This document shows, one piece after another, positions 35,001 through 47,001 of a DNA stretch of 64,000 nt. Numbering within the stretch: position 1 is the first letter of the stretch; each line of letters begins with the position of its first letter. The DNA comes from Lactifluus volemus. Its lineage: Eukaryota; Basidiomycota; Agaricomycetes; Russulales; Russulaceae. The stretch covers positions 1-64,000 of the forward strand of contig WTXI01000175.1 of the NCBI GenBank assembly GCA_022376515.1. The letters run 5' to 3'. The position numbers and the translations under genes are program-made. The notes beneath the pieces were generated by a model, which did no database searches, was not told the DNA's origin, and saw nothing but the letters and a program-made list of their open reading frames with translations.

Positions 35001-35620
35001 ATGCTGCATCTGCAAAGGGATTTCTCCGAATCGTGCAGTTTCTACTCGAACATGGCGCCAATCCCAACGTCAAGGGCCATTTTGGCAACACTCCGTTACA
35101 TTTTGCATCCCAGGGAGGTCATCTCATGATTTCTCAATTACTGATCGAATACGGTGGAGACGTAAATGCCAAGGCTCCCGCGGGATACACCCCACTATTT
35201 TGGGCGTCAGAAGTGGGACATGTGGAGGTTGTAAACCTACTTCTTAAGTCCAATGCAAATCCAAACCCCAAGATGTTCCCGGACTATGGACTACCACCAC
35301 TCTATGAAGCGCTGGCCCGGGGACATCCGCAAATTGGACAGCTGCTGCTACACCATTTTGCAAACCCACATGCTCAGGACCTCTGGGGCCAAACTCTACT
35401 ACATATTGCCTCAAAGAATGGACACCTGAATGTTGTGCAGCAGCTACTGGAACTTGGTGCAAATGTACACGTGCGGGACGATCGCGGACTGATACCATTC
35501 CAAGTGGTGTCGCAGCAGCCTATGGACCGCCACAGTCCCCCTAAACCCAAAGTAGAGCTGCAGAAAGACAAGGACGCAATCAGGGAACTATTGTTGAAGT
35601 ACGGCTCGTCGAGAGATTAG
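32095..35620 (+). CDS. NLR-like STAND protein: Goodbye + NACHT + ankyrin repeats (copy 2 of tandem pair)
   Basis: Exons 32095-32370, 32432-32482, 32541-32727, 32780-32920, 32977-33015, 33068-33109, 33159-33329, 33387-33411, 33466-34065 and 34135-35620 join to 1005 residues. Eight of the ten exons (2-9) have exactly the length of those in copy 1, including the 25-nt P-loop exon. Goodbye domain 1-~218, Walker A GNPGCGKS (about 301-308), Walker B IFIVVDALDE, CVTSRPEADIQ, VVQFSHFSVKEFLTS, then ankyrin repeats such as TPLHFASQGGHLMISQLLIE and TLLHIASKNGHLNVVQQLLE. Compared with copy 1 the main differences are a longer linker before the ankyrins (GRRSDSDEGEDVS) and scattered changes concentrated in the ankyrin part, which fits diversification of the sensor region. 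The gene looks intact. Confidence 0.88.
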
Positions 35621-35960
35621 ACTTGAGCTTGGCGCTGCTGATGCGCAGTAGGGGCCGTAAGCATCCACCTTTTTTTCCTTGGTAGACGTGAGGCCTGGTA
35701 TACATCCAAGCACCTACGGCCACCCTTCTCTCCACTTCATGGTTGCAACGTTTTCTATATGTGGGGAGGTCCTGAGGGCCGTGTGATGTCTTTATGATCG
35801 GTTACCAGCAAGCAGGCTGTGTAGCTTGTACTGTATTATGGTATTGGTCTCGCTTTCTTGTATAATTATCTTGACAAGAGGATCTGGAGAGAAGTACATC
35901 CAAGATCTGGCGTCTTCCGAGTAGTAGCACTCATTACATTTTAATTTGATTCCGAGTTGG
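35621..35960 (+). repeat. 3' flank shared by the two tandem NLR genes (unit 2)
   Basis: Counterpart of 29139-29490; similarity ends near 35960, which sets the right boundary of the duplicated unit. The remaining 200 bp to 36160 are the upstream region of the deaminase-like gene. Confidence 0.75.
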
Positions 35961-36160
35961 CCATAGACCCATTTTGGAGAGCCCAAGTTCACATCCGCCG
36001 GCCCGAAACTGGTCACCGCCAGGCGTCCAGCCGGTCCGCGGCGTAACCACCAGTTCACCAATTTCGCTTCGATTCGTTGCTTTTTCGCATTTCAACAATT
36101 GCTCTTTCCCCCCTATTTCAAATTTTGAACGATAAAACCTCTTCAAAAGAGGATCAAAAT

Positions 36161-37109
36161 ATGAACAAGACCGAGTTTTATCTCTCTCAGTGCGCCGATG
36201 CGGCCTCGAAGAGTTCGATGTGCTTCACGGTCGGCGCCGTCATCGTCAAAGGTGGCAAGGTCATATCCAGCGGTTACAATCACCACCGAACGCACTATGA
36301 TGGTGCGGAGGTGCGTAAGCGCGGGCACAGGAAACCAGTATCTATGCATGCCGAGATGCACGCGATATTCAACCTCACGGGAATGTCCCCGTCCTTTCGC
36401 AAGCAACAGGGCGCGCGCGTAGGCACATCTCCGCAGTTGCAAAAACCGCCATCGCTACCACCACCACCACCACTACCACGGATGTTCAAAGGGTCGGCGC
36501 TCGCCACGTGTAGCGGGGAGCACCACCACCACCCATACCGTCTTCAACGGGCTGGGAGAAGAAGGATTGGATTCAGCTGTAGCGCCATCACGTAAGGAGA
36601 AGCGGTCGTCTCAGTCTCGTAGTGGGCACAAGCTCGCCAAGCAGGAGTGTGTTGCGTTTGTGGGTGGGAGTAGTGGCGGTGGTCGTGGTCGGGACCGGAT
36701 CGGGGGTGATGGCATGTCGAGTGGGATGCGCGCGGGAAAGCGGCGTTCTCATAAATGCTGTGATCCTGCTGGCGCCCCCGGGACCGAGGCTGGGAAAGCT
36801 TGGAGTGCGAGGAGGCGAGATCCGCGGATCAATGGAGCGGACATCTACGTCGCGCGGGTGACCAAAGTCGGTATGGGCAGCGCGAGGCCGTGTTGGCGGT
36901 GCGTGGTGTGGTGTCGGTGGGCAGGGGTGAAGCGGATCTTCCACTGGAATGGGGAGGGTGGCAAGTTTGATGTGGTCAAGGTCAATACGGCGGAGCAGGA
37001 TCTATACGAGACGAATGCTGATGTTCGTTTGTATGCCGGCATGGTGAGATGGTTTATTGTTCTCGCTCATCTCAAATATCTGACTTTGTAGGTTTATCAG
37101 GGCTGGTAA
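36161..37109 (+). CDS. CDA/dCMP-type deaminase-like zinc protein
   Basis: Exons 36161-36418, 36492-37043 and 37092-37109 join to 275 residues. The N-terminal part FYLSQCADAASKSSMCFTVG, then VIVKGGKVISSGYNHH, and the active-site H63-A64-E65 (context SMHAEMHAIF) belong to the cytidine/deoxycytidylate deaminase fold. The second zinc site is PCWRC (C220, C223), followed by GVKRIFHW. Between the two halves lies a Ser/Arg/Gly/Thr-rich, probably disordered insert of about 110 residues, absent from standard deaminases and typical of basidiomycete members of this group. The predicted role is hydrolytic deamination of a nucleoside, nucleotide or related pyrimidine/pterin-type compound; the substrate is not evident. 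The last exon is only six codons. Confidence 0.78.
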
Positions 37110-38196
37110 TATTGTCGGCTCGATGACATCTCGTAGAGTAAATTTATTATTGTTTGACCTCACAAAGCAATTGCCAGATCATCCAACTTTTAAACATACT
37201 GTGCAAACGGGAGTATTATTGTCGACTTTTCCCCCATCACCAACACTTCAGAGCGGAACACCAAACTCACTCTTCGAAAATGTCATATCGCTACAGTGTA
37301 GCGGGCCCCTCGACCACATCCGTGCGCGTTAGGATACGCCGCGAGATCAAACCACTTCCAATACGGACAGCGTTACTGTCCCTCCCACCAGACGTGCATC
37401 CTAGCAACGGCCCATAACACAATTTCCACGATCATGGTACGGATTCATCGGATTTTTGCTCTGTAGAAACTGACACATTCCAGGGCGTATAAGAGACAGT
37501 CATGCCCTCTTGTGTCATAGGGTGATTTGGCATCGGAAGAAAATGGCTTTATGTGATATCTGTCTGTGGGAAGTAAAATGTATTTGAGAGGATTGAAACG
37601 ACCTATACCGTATGTATGCGTGACATAAGAGGCTTTGTGAGGTACCGCACTTGGAAGAAAAAAAAACGTGGCTTTTTGTTTGTGAGGCACGTCGTAAAAC
37701 GAACTTCTGAAGAGACGAAGAAGCAGCTGAATTAATGCCTGGGTTAAGAGGTTTTCTCTTCCCCCTCATTAGCAACTCGGCACCCGGTAAGCGAAAAGCC
37801 TGGCACTGAGTGAATAAAGGGGGAATGACAAGACATGCAGCAGTGTTCATTATGTTAAGAGTAAACGCGAGTTTAGGGCCGGCCGTCAATACGCCGGAAC
37901 CTCTTCGGCTTGATCGCGACCATTTAACGGATTTGAGGATGCGCTCGCAGCTCAGCGCTCAACTTTGATTTCACTCTCGAAATGAATGTTACCCTCCATC
38001 GATGCTTGGTACGATATCGATACAGTGTACCCCTTTGAATTTACAGCAAAACTGCAAAGAAAGTCATGTGATATACCAGCCACGTTACAATTAACCGAAA
38101 ATAAAAAACGGGGACACAAACGTGTTCCGCCCTTACTTTTTTTTTTTTCTTTTTCTTTTGTTTACGTCGGTACACACGGTTTGGATTGTGACGACC
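37110..38196. other. Intergenic / CHO2 promoter region
   Basis: No gene seen; minus-strand ORFs (37445-37690, 37515-37889) overlap each other and lack family resemblance. A T-rich tract (about 38138-38160) precedes the CHO2 start by 40 bp, like the pyrimidine-rich promoters of many fungal genes. Confidence 0.45.
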
Positions 38197-41100
38197 ATGT
38201 CGGCCCTTGTGGAGGATGGTCTACGCCAGCGAGTCCAGCAAGTGCTAACAGAAAATGCTTTAATCCCAAAAGAGCCCCAACTTTCTGATCTAGAAAACGA
38301 AGCCGCAAGCGCCACCACTCGGCGAGGGAGAGAAGAGATTGTTTGGGGAAAAACACCCTCGGGCAAAGGTCTGCTTCCCTCCTCCTCACACTCTCTCATC
38401 TCTCTTAACTCCCATCCTTTCAGTTTTCCGCGTTCCGACGACTCACGATGTCATCACCGCCCTCTTTCACCCTTCCTACCCCAAATCCCACATCGACATC
38501 CTCAACCTCGGCCTCCTCGCGTTCCAAATCCTCCTTTTTTGCACTCTGCCGCGCACTCCCCGCAAAATATTCTTCTTTCTCTATTTCGCATTCTGGCGGG
38601 CCGCGTATGATGTTGGGCTGGGATATGTCCTAACGAAACAAAGCAAACGCAAGTGGATCCTCAGGACTGTGCAGAGGCTCGGGTGGCTCGATGGGAAACG
38701 TAGGCCGGAGGTACGCGCCTGGATTCGCAGACAACTCGTGGGTAAGATGGGCAAGGACTATTCCTTCGACGTGAGCACCTCTCCCCCTGGGCTGCCTCGT
38801 TTCCACTGACACTTTACGGCATCTTGACAGGACCTTCCACTCGAGTACAATACCTGGCTCCTCTTTCGTCAAGCCGTCGACATTATTTTGATAAAGTACA
38901 TTTCCGTCTTGGTCTAAGCACCCCTTCTTCTGACGTTTCTTATCTCAGTGATTTCTTATCTTTCTGTTTGTTCGCATTTGCTTTCTTCCGCACCCCATCC
39001 GGCCTTCCCATGTTCATTCATGTCCTACGGTGCGTCCCGACATCCCGTCACCATGTTTATCCTATTGAGCCACTCGACTGCCTGTCTTTCACAGATGGGT
39101 TGGCGGAATCATCCTCATCGCGTTCAATCTCTGGGTCAAATCCGAGGCGCATCACGTTGTTAAGGACTATGGCTGGTACTGGGGCGACTGCTTCTTCCAG
39201 CGTGGCGCGCTCGTTTTTGATGGCGTGTTTGAACTCGCACCTCACCCAATGTACTCTGTCGGTAAGTGCCCAACCAGTTCATTGGTTGCGTGACCATTTA
39301 TACCGACTTGACAAGGCTACGCGTGGTTTTATGGAGTATCCCTCATCGTGGGTAGTTATCCTGTCTTGTTTGTGAGCCTTGCCGCCCACACTGCGCAATT
39401 CGCTTTTCTCGTTTTCTTCGAGAACCCCCGTGAGTTGCTGTGATCGACTTGACGTTTGCTCCGTCCTGACCTCGTGACGACTAGATATCGAACGCTTCTA
39501 TGGCCAGCGCAAGCCCCTGGCCCAGCGAGTCCCCATTCGCCGATCATCATGCCCGAATTCCAACAGTTGTGCCAACACGGTGCCTTCAACGCCGTCAGCT
39601 ACGGAAGGTTCAACTGCGTCCGAGAGCGAAACGGAGACGGTGATCGACATCAACTTGCGGCGGTCACGCACCAGCAACAATTTTGGGGCGATCAAGCTCA
39701 GTTCCCAACCGTCACCTGCCCTGACTCCGCCTATGCCAATCGAGAAGACGCCCAGTGGCTCACCTCTATCCCACCACGACCTACACAACCGATATTTCCG
39801 TCGAGATACCATCGTCCTCTTTCAACTCGATATATTCCGGTACGCCTCATACCTACCTACTAATCTTGACCTATGTCTTAGTGTGATGAAATTGACAGGG
39901 CCCAAGATTTCATGCTGATCCTCTCGATAGCCTATACGCTACTGGCCGCAATCGTTCCGACACAGTTGTTTACCGATGTGGGCATGCAATTCAGCCATGC
40001 GCTTGCTTGGACGCTCTTCCATACTCTCGGCCTCGGTCTCTTGCTGAAGGCGCAGAGCACGAGCAAGTTTCTTGTGCGACATTTCCTAAAGCACTACCAT
40101 TATCCAGCACGCGACGTAAGCCGTGGTGCGGTAAGGGAGACGTTCGCCAACTGGAAAGCGGTGTACAATTTGAGTATGTGTATGAGCTATGGTGCGTATT
40201 CCCGGGGTGTTCTCTGCCAACAAAAGAAGGCTAATATCAAGGGGGTAGTGTCTTGCTTTGCCCTCGTGTGGAAGACGTACGAGCTGCCGCAGGCATGGAT
40301 CACGGGTAACGAGTTGCTTCGACACACACTCGGCGCTGTAAGTCTCCACAGCCTCTTCACTGGGTAACCATGCTCACGGACCGCAGATATTAATCGCGTT
40401 CCATATGTGGGTGACGAGAGAGTCGTACGAGGTCCTCGGTGTCTTTGGTCAGTAGTGGTGTTTGTGCGTGGCTTCTGTGAGAGCTGTTTAACACGTGTTT
40501 CAGGCTGGTTCTATGGTGACTTTTTCATGGACGAGTACGCGTCCTCGCCCGTTTATTCTGGGATCTACCGGTAACGCATAGTCTTTCCTGTCCCACACTG
40601 GGCTCAACACCACACATAGGTATCTGAATAACCCAGAGATTACCGCTGGAGCTGCTTTCTTCGGGATGGGGCTCATCAGTGGAAGCAAGCTTGTGTACAT
40701 CCTTGCGGGAGTGAGACACATCTCATATCTGTGGTTCCTGCGTTACGTTGAGCAGTGCGTTATCTCCCCCTCTCTTCCTCCTATTAACCTTCTCATGGAC
40801 GGCATAGCCCGCACATGCGGAAGTTGTACGGAAATAGCTTGCGGAAAGACGCAGGCTTCACGAAAGTGGTCAAAACGGTCGCGAGACGTAACGCGCGGTT
40901 GCTCGAGAGCGGTGCAGGGCGCCACGCACCGCAATTTAGACGTGTCGTGCGGGAAGTGCGGGGCACGTTTGAGAAGGTGTATGAGGATACTGCAGAGGTG
41001 GTGGAGGAGTTCTTGGCCAAATGTACGCCAATTTTACCTCCTCTGTTTTCCGGCGTTGAAGAAAAACGGATGCATGTACAGCGCGACCGAGGTTGTCTGA

Positions 41101-42038
41101 AGTTGTACAAGAAACCAAATTCCTTCTCCAGCAGTCGCGCGAGAAGCTGGTCATCACGTGCGTATCCCTCCTTCAGCGACCAAAACTTGGGATACTGATG
41201 AGAGATGAAGACGCTTGGCGAACGATTTGTGGGCATACGATACGGATAGGTACAATATGCGAGTCGTATCGCGTCGCGCAGATGGTACACCACGGTTCCA
41301 CCTCGGGGAGCAAATCACGGTCTCGTGGAAGGTGCCACGCCATCATTCGCGGAAAGACTGGATCGGGTTGTATCGCGTTGGTGCGAATCGGTCGACGCTG
41401 GTGACGCAGACGTCATCCCTGGGGATGTGGGTGCCAGTGCACGACGAAGAGTGGGATGGCGATATCCCTATTGGCGAAGAGAAGCAGATTCATTCTCCAC
41501 CAGATGAAGAAGGCCCGAGCCTGAATGACGAGGAGTGTGGCACGGTCGTGTTCAAGGGAGATTCGTTGCCGTGGATGGTCGGGCAGTACGAGGTGCGGTA
41601 CCACCATAACATGAGGTATAATGTACTCGCATTTGACGGGCCTATCGAGATATACGGTATGTGACCCTCCCTTTTCGTTTGTTTTGGTGTTTCCAATTGT
41701 ACGTTCCAACAGTGGACCGTCCAACAAAAGTCGACTTTGAGTCGGTGCGCGCAGCGCTCGCACACGTTGTCCCACTGTGCCTTGACGGCGACCCTTCGCT
41801 GATCCCAAGCTCGACTTGTAGCTCGATGGATGAAAGCCAATCGAGCGGTGAGGACGACGGGGACCCGGACGACTTTCGATTCTGGTCTGAGCGGCAGGCG
41901 TGGCGAATTGCGCGTGTGGTACAAGAAATGTTTGGTATCGAGTATGCGCCGGACGTGGTCATGGCCGACGCAAACTTGAGCGCGCTGGCACAGAGGATCG
42001 TAGCGTCACGAAAGATTGTTGAAATAGAGGCAGCATAA
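38197..42038 (+). CDS. CHO2: Phosphatidylethanolamine N-methyltransferase
   Basis: Sixteen exons join without a break to 1002 residues: 38197-38368, 38424-38770, 38831-38895, 38949-39029, 39095-39261, 39316-39429, 39485-39839, 39899-40191, 40249-40337, 40387-40447, 40504-40570, 40620-40754, 40808-41022, 41082-41157, 41211-41656, 41713-42038. Cho2 makes the first methylation step from phosphatidylethanolamine toward phosphatidylcholine in the ER, using S-adenosylmethionine. Visible features: [23 protein letters not shown], several hydrophobic helices, [22 protein letters not shown] (methyltransferase core, first half), [26 protein letters not shown] (second half) and the C-terminal domain with [16 protein letters not shown] and [16 protein letters not shown]. 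Length and order agree with the fungal family. Confidence 0.93.
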
Positions 42039-42158
42039 CTTAGAATAAATCAATGTTGTCATCTCATTAACGTGTACACGGCATTAGCCGGCCATGCCTG
42101 CTCAGCTCCGAGTCAGCCTTATTGTGCCGCGATACGCTACGCTACATGACTCTGTGAG

Positions 42159-44615
42159 ATGCCACGAACGAGTTTAGAAGAAGAACGACCAAACGGATAT
42201 CTCAACGGCGACTACCCTCTCCGTTCCTCACGTCGTCCCCTACGCAAGAGCCCACAACCATGGTTCGTCCTCAAGTTCACCATCCTAGTCGCTAGCGCCA
42301 TCATCGCCTACACCGCATATGTATACATCGGAAGATTTTGCATACCGATGATCAAGCATCGTCATTCGAGCAATAGCAACGATCAACTCGGCTCGCGCAC
42401 CATGGGCAGTGAGTGGGCCGACTCCTTTTCTCTTTCATCCATACACAACCCCACCCTCTTTCAAAACCCTATTTGGGGCTCTTTTTCGTTATGCTGACGA
42501 TGTTTCCTTTTATTTAATTTTTACAAAGTTGCTTTTTTGGCTGTGTTTGTTGTACTTGGGTTGATGGTGATCTGGGCTTATATCAAGGTACGTTGCATTC
42601 CATACCCCACCCCATTGAACTCTGTCTCTCGGCGTTCTGCTATATGTTTTTCGCTCTTGCGTGAATACTCATAAAACGTTTTTTGAAGGTCGTGTTCACT
42701 CCGCCAGGTTACGCGATTGATGTGAGTCCACACTTTCTCGCTAATCATTTCCTTTGCATCTTGGAATACTGGCTCTCTTTCCGACCGATATCATCTTTCT
42801 CCCCCTCCCCCCCCGCCCCGCCCCCACAAAACGCGTGTCTCCCATGCGTTATATTTAGTGTGCTTGCTTCTTCCCGCGGTGCACGCGGTCCGTTGAACCA
42901 TGGTTGGTTACCCTGGTGCTTGCTCGTGGCGCAAGGGTTCATCGGTTACGTCATAGGTGCCAGTTTTGAGAATTCGTCGTTATGCGCGTGTTATCGACCG
43001 CGGGGTGCCTGGCGATAACTCGGTGTCTAGGGCCTACTTACCTCCGACCAATTGATTACAGTTCGACTCTGTACCTGGCGCCAGTCAGGTCATCGACAAT
43101 TGGCTTTTTCTTTACTCCTTTTCCCTTCCGTTTGGCTTGCAGGTTCTGACTAAATCTGGTTTTGCTTGGACAGCATGTCCAGAGACCATTGGCGTCAGAA
43201 GGTGTTGGCAGGGGACAAATAGCCAGCCAAGATATCCCGATGTCATACCCACGACAATCCCAATCAGCACGACCACCAGCGCCTACATTCCCGTCCCAGA
43301 TATCCCACGGCTCGTCCACTCGCACCATTCCACCCTCTTCGACTTCTCTCACATCGCCGTCTTCTTCGCTTCCACCACGTACGCGCCAGCTGTCGCGCGG
43401 ATCCAGCCCATATTCATACTCCGCTCACGCTCACTCCACGCAATCCCGCTCGGCCCAAAGGGTCTCCGAAAATGGCGGCGTTCACATGGGCCCGTACACG
43501 ACCACGTCCCCACCTCAACCCACAGAAAAGGAGCGCTACCAACGGCCGACGCGAGGTCGAAAACCCTCGTCTCTCCCTTCGCTACGTGAGGATTACCGTC
43601 GGTGTGATCGGTGCGGGATCATCAAGCCCCCGCGGACACATCATTGCAGGGCGTGTGGAAAGGTGTGTCGTCGTCGTTTTTCTGTCCAGGTAGGGCTGTT
43701 GGCTGATCGGGGCGGTACCGTCAGTGTGTGCTGAAATATGATCATCATTGTCCATGTGAGCACGGTCTCTTATCTGTTTGGATTCGTCTGTCGTGTCAGG
43801 AGACTGACGGTGCGGCAACGCAGGGATCGGCCAGTGCGTTGGCGCGCAGAACCAAAAGGTGATTTACTCTTGAGCTGTGCCGCGGTGATTGGCTGACGCA
43901 TATACCCATGACTTGTCAGTTTTTCTTCGTCTTTGTGGTGTGGAGCGTACTTTTTGCTCTTTGGACGTTCTCTACCCTCCTCGCGCTCAACGTGCGTGCT
44001 GCCACGCGTGAGAAGAAGGATATCGATCCTCAACATATCGTCGTCATTGCTATGTACGTTCCGCTTTGCGTCCTTTCCACACGCAAAGCATCTTATGGAG
44101 TATCGTAGGGCAGGAATGTTCTCATTATTTACGACTGCCATGCTTTCGACACACATTGCGCTTATCACCACGAACCAGACGACGGTCGAGCACATCTCTA
44201 CTCGCGCTATGAAAGACCGCGAGGATGCCGTGCTGGACGACATGCACTCTTTCTGCGCCTTCTCGTGCGTTCCGTTTCCTTTCTCCTCACCTTCCCCCTT
44301 GACATCGTACAGGGCAAAGCGCCGCACACGAAAACAGTGGGATGCCGAGTGGGGTCGTATCGGACGCGAAGGTAACATGTGGTGGCTCGACAACATTGGC
44401 GCACACTGGGAACAGGTCTTTGGTCCGCGAAAGTGGACGTGGTTGCGTGAGTCCTCTTCTTATCTTCCCTCGAACATCGTAACTGATAGTGTGAGTCGTG
44501 TGTAGTCCCGATAGGGACGACTAAGGATTTAGGATTTGAATACCCTCGCAATCCTCGCTTTGATGCCGAAGGGCGTTGGATGCCCCGCAAGCAGTGGCCG
44601 CCAGAATTGCGATGA
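42159..44615 (+). CDS. DHHC-type protein S-palmitoyltransferase
   Basis: Ten exons: 42159-42408, 42529-42587, 42689-42721, 43174-43662, 43725-43755, 43824-43858, 43920-44053, 44109-44264, 44313-44446, 44506-44615; 476 residues. Two N-terminal membrane helices (FTILVASAIIAYTAYVYIG; VAFLAVFVVLGLMVIWAYI) precede a Ser/Pro-rich cytosolic linker. Then comes the cysteine-rich domain RRCDRCGIIKPPRTHHCRAC, CGKCVLKYDHHCPW and IGQCVGAQNQK, with the catalytic DHHC at about residues 282-285. Two more helices follow (FFFVFVVWSVLFALW; MFSLFTTAMLSTHIAL) and a short C-terminal tail. It transfers palmitate to cysteines of membrane-associated proteins. Intron 3 (42722-43173, 452 bp) is about eight times longer than its neighbours. 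It starts only 121 bp after the CHO2 stop. Confidence 0.9.
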
Positions 44616-47001
44616 TGATGCCTCCAGGGGTCGCGTCATCGCGATTGAAGGAGGTCCTTTATAACCCTTTTGCAAGAAAAAGGCTGTCACCAAGCCGACG
44701 ACTTCAACAACGATGACCGCATAATATACGACGATCTTTCCCTTCTTTTCTCCCCCCGTGCCCCACAAGTGTTATTGTATATGTACAAACATACGGCCAC
44801 AGCAGCATGCTATCACACGGACTTTAAATGGATCGTTTTGGATTTGGGATTTTTTGAGCTGTGTACTTAGATACATGTGCACAAGACACACATTTTCGGG
44901 GTAACTCGTTTCGCTCGTGGCTGTGATCTCAAAACTGGCCGTAACTCTTCTGAAACTCTTGAGGGCTTTCAAAAAAGAGCTCAGATGAAACGTAGTATGG
45001 GTCCAAATTGACCAGTCGGGCCGAGTTACCAAAGGACTTGATCGATCGACCTGGGTACCTATGTAGTGATGAGGGAATGGGCGCAGGAAAGGGCAGTTAC
45101 GCAATGCACAAAGGTTACATTTGGGCAATAAGAGCCATTTTATGTAGATGGTCGAAACCTTGTAAAGACAAGCTACACTGGCGGCAGAAACTCGGGCTTT
45201 GGAGATGAGAATGAGACGGACCGATACTACAGTAAAGCAAAGTAAGAGGATAATACCAGAGCCGAGCGAAAGCTGGCACAATTGGACTTGGATGTATGTG
45301 CGCTTGCTATTCTAGGATTGTCAGCGCAGACGAAAGAGGGACGGGTCAAACACTCAATTCAACTTCCCAGCAGATTCGAGTCAAAGCCTGAGGCCTGGGG
45401 GGGCCCTGATGGCGGTGGTATTGTCTCTAGTGGGCAGCATTGGCTGCCATACGGGCGTCACGGTCACGTGCTTTGGCACTTTTCCATGTCCCCATTTGCC
45501 TCGTAATCTGTCTCCCGCTGCTCATCTACACCCTCGATGCATATAGCCCACCCGCTGCACTGGTTCCACATGGTGTGCTTTCTCTCTTCGTTGACAGTAC
45601 GCGCATAAGATCCAGAAAGCTCGAATCTGCCTGGAGGATGCACACCAGCATGCCAGTGTACGTTCGCGGCGGCGCCCCACTCCCGCATCATAGTAGTACG
45701 ACGTGTGCTGAACCCTGCCTGTCATTCGTGATTACCGCCGCCGCGCTGAGCGTGATTTTAGCCTGATCACCGCTTTTTGGTGGATTAGCGATCCTGCCGC
45801 TGGTGACGCGACGACGTTCGTAGTAGAAGGTTCACGGACGCAGTGTCTACATTTGGGAACGTTATTTCTAGGCATTGCGATGCGATTATCACTCGGCGGG
45901 CTCGGAATGACGGCGATGGTCCGGGGTCATCAGTGAGCGTTCGACCATCAAAAACGGAGTTCGTTTATAGCAGTTGAAAGTGTTGGTGTAGGCTTCTAGT
46001 GTGAGTCCCACCTCTTATGTATCCTTATAATCACCTCCCAGTGGACGAGGCCCAACCATGTCTTATGCGGTGCGTGGCGCTGTTATGCGACGCTTTTCAC
46101 CGCATACATGGTCTCTCGCGTCGTCTTGGAGCTCTCCAAGCCAAAAGAATGGGAGTGTTGCCTCCTCACTGCACCGGAAAGCACAAATGAGGCTTTGGAG
46201 GCTATTTCTAGCAAGTTGTGAGAGCCACCAGCACAAGCCTCGTCTTTTGCTAGCTGACACACGCTAGATATAATAGTAGTGAGTGCCCAGTTGCTTTATA
46301 GTTGGACGCTGGCGGCTTCCCCGCGCTACCATCGCCCTCGCCATCCATAGCTCTGATAGAATGGGTATCTCAATTGCGAGCCGTCTTCGCTGTGATTCAG
46401 CTGGCCAACCAAATATCGAATGTTGACGTCATTGATGATATCCCCTTTCCCTCAGTCGGTTACTTTCAATGACTGACTCGGCTACATGTTTCCCCAGACA
46501 GTTCGCTGCACCGCCGCCGGCATGGAACCACGTCGCTGATGTCATCACCGCCCAGAAACCAGTCTTGCCGTACTATATTGCGTAGTACGTATCACGTCAC
46601 CAATCAGCCTCCACTTCATAGTAGGGACTCGTAATCACCGCCAACACCGTCATCCAACTTTATCATTTTATCATTATGGTGCAATTTCGATATGGATGAA
46701 CCTCAGCATCGTAAGGAACCTACCAGTGTCTCTGGTAGACATCTGCATACTTCGGCTCACCATAATGCGCTCGCAGAATGTGGATAAACTTGGTCTCCCT
46801 AAGGAAGTAACTCTGAGAGTTGGGCTTGAGGGAACCCTTCAATCGATGTCCGAGTCATCACTTCCATGCGCTCAGTGACAGATCGCGTGAACCTCCGGAC
46901 CAAGGCGTTTAACAGTTCCATAACGAGCTTGAGCTATTATATACCGTGCATTCCATTCCTTAGATGTGGTTTCCCACAATCTCTCTGCGTGCATCGTCAA
47001 A
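44616..47001. other. Gene-poor stretch with possible exon remnants
   Basis: At about 46041-46220 (+) a frame reads MVSRVVLELSKPKEWE followed by LLTAPESTNEALEAISSKL and a stop; it looks like the end of a real protein, preceded by CYATLFTAY. Upstream, 45440-45766 has hydrophobic words (FHVPICLVICLPLLIYTLDA, FVITAAALSVILA). These may be exons of one unrecognised membrane protein, but no model without breaks was found. A 169-codon minus-strand ORF (44772-45281) has no family resemblance. Confidence 0.35.

Noticed and set aside
36588..36944. Minus-strand ORFs inside the deaminase-like gene
   Set aside because: They are antisense to exon 2, which carries the PCWRC zinc motif; high GC keeps several frames open.
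44772..45281. 169-codon ORF on the minus strand as a gene
   Set aside because: It has no family resemblance or domain pattern, is rich in Cys/Leu/Ser as expected from translated non-coding DNA, and no related copy is seen.
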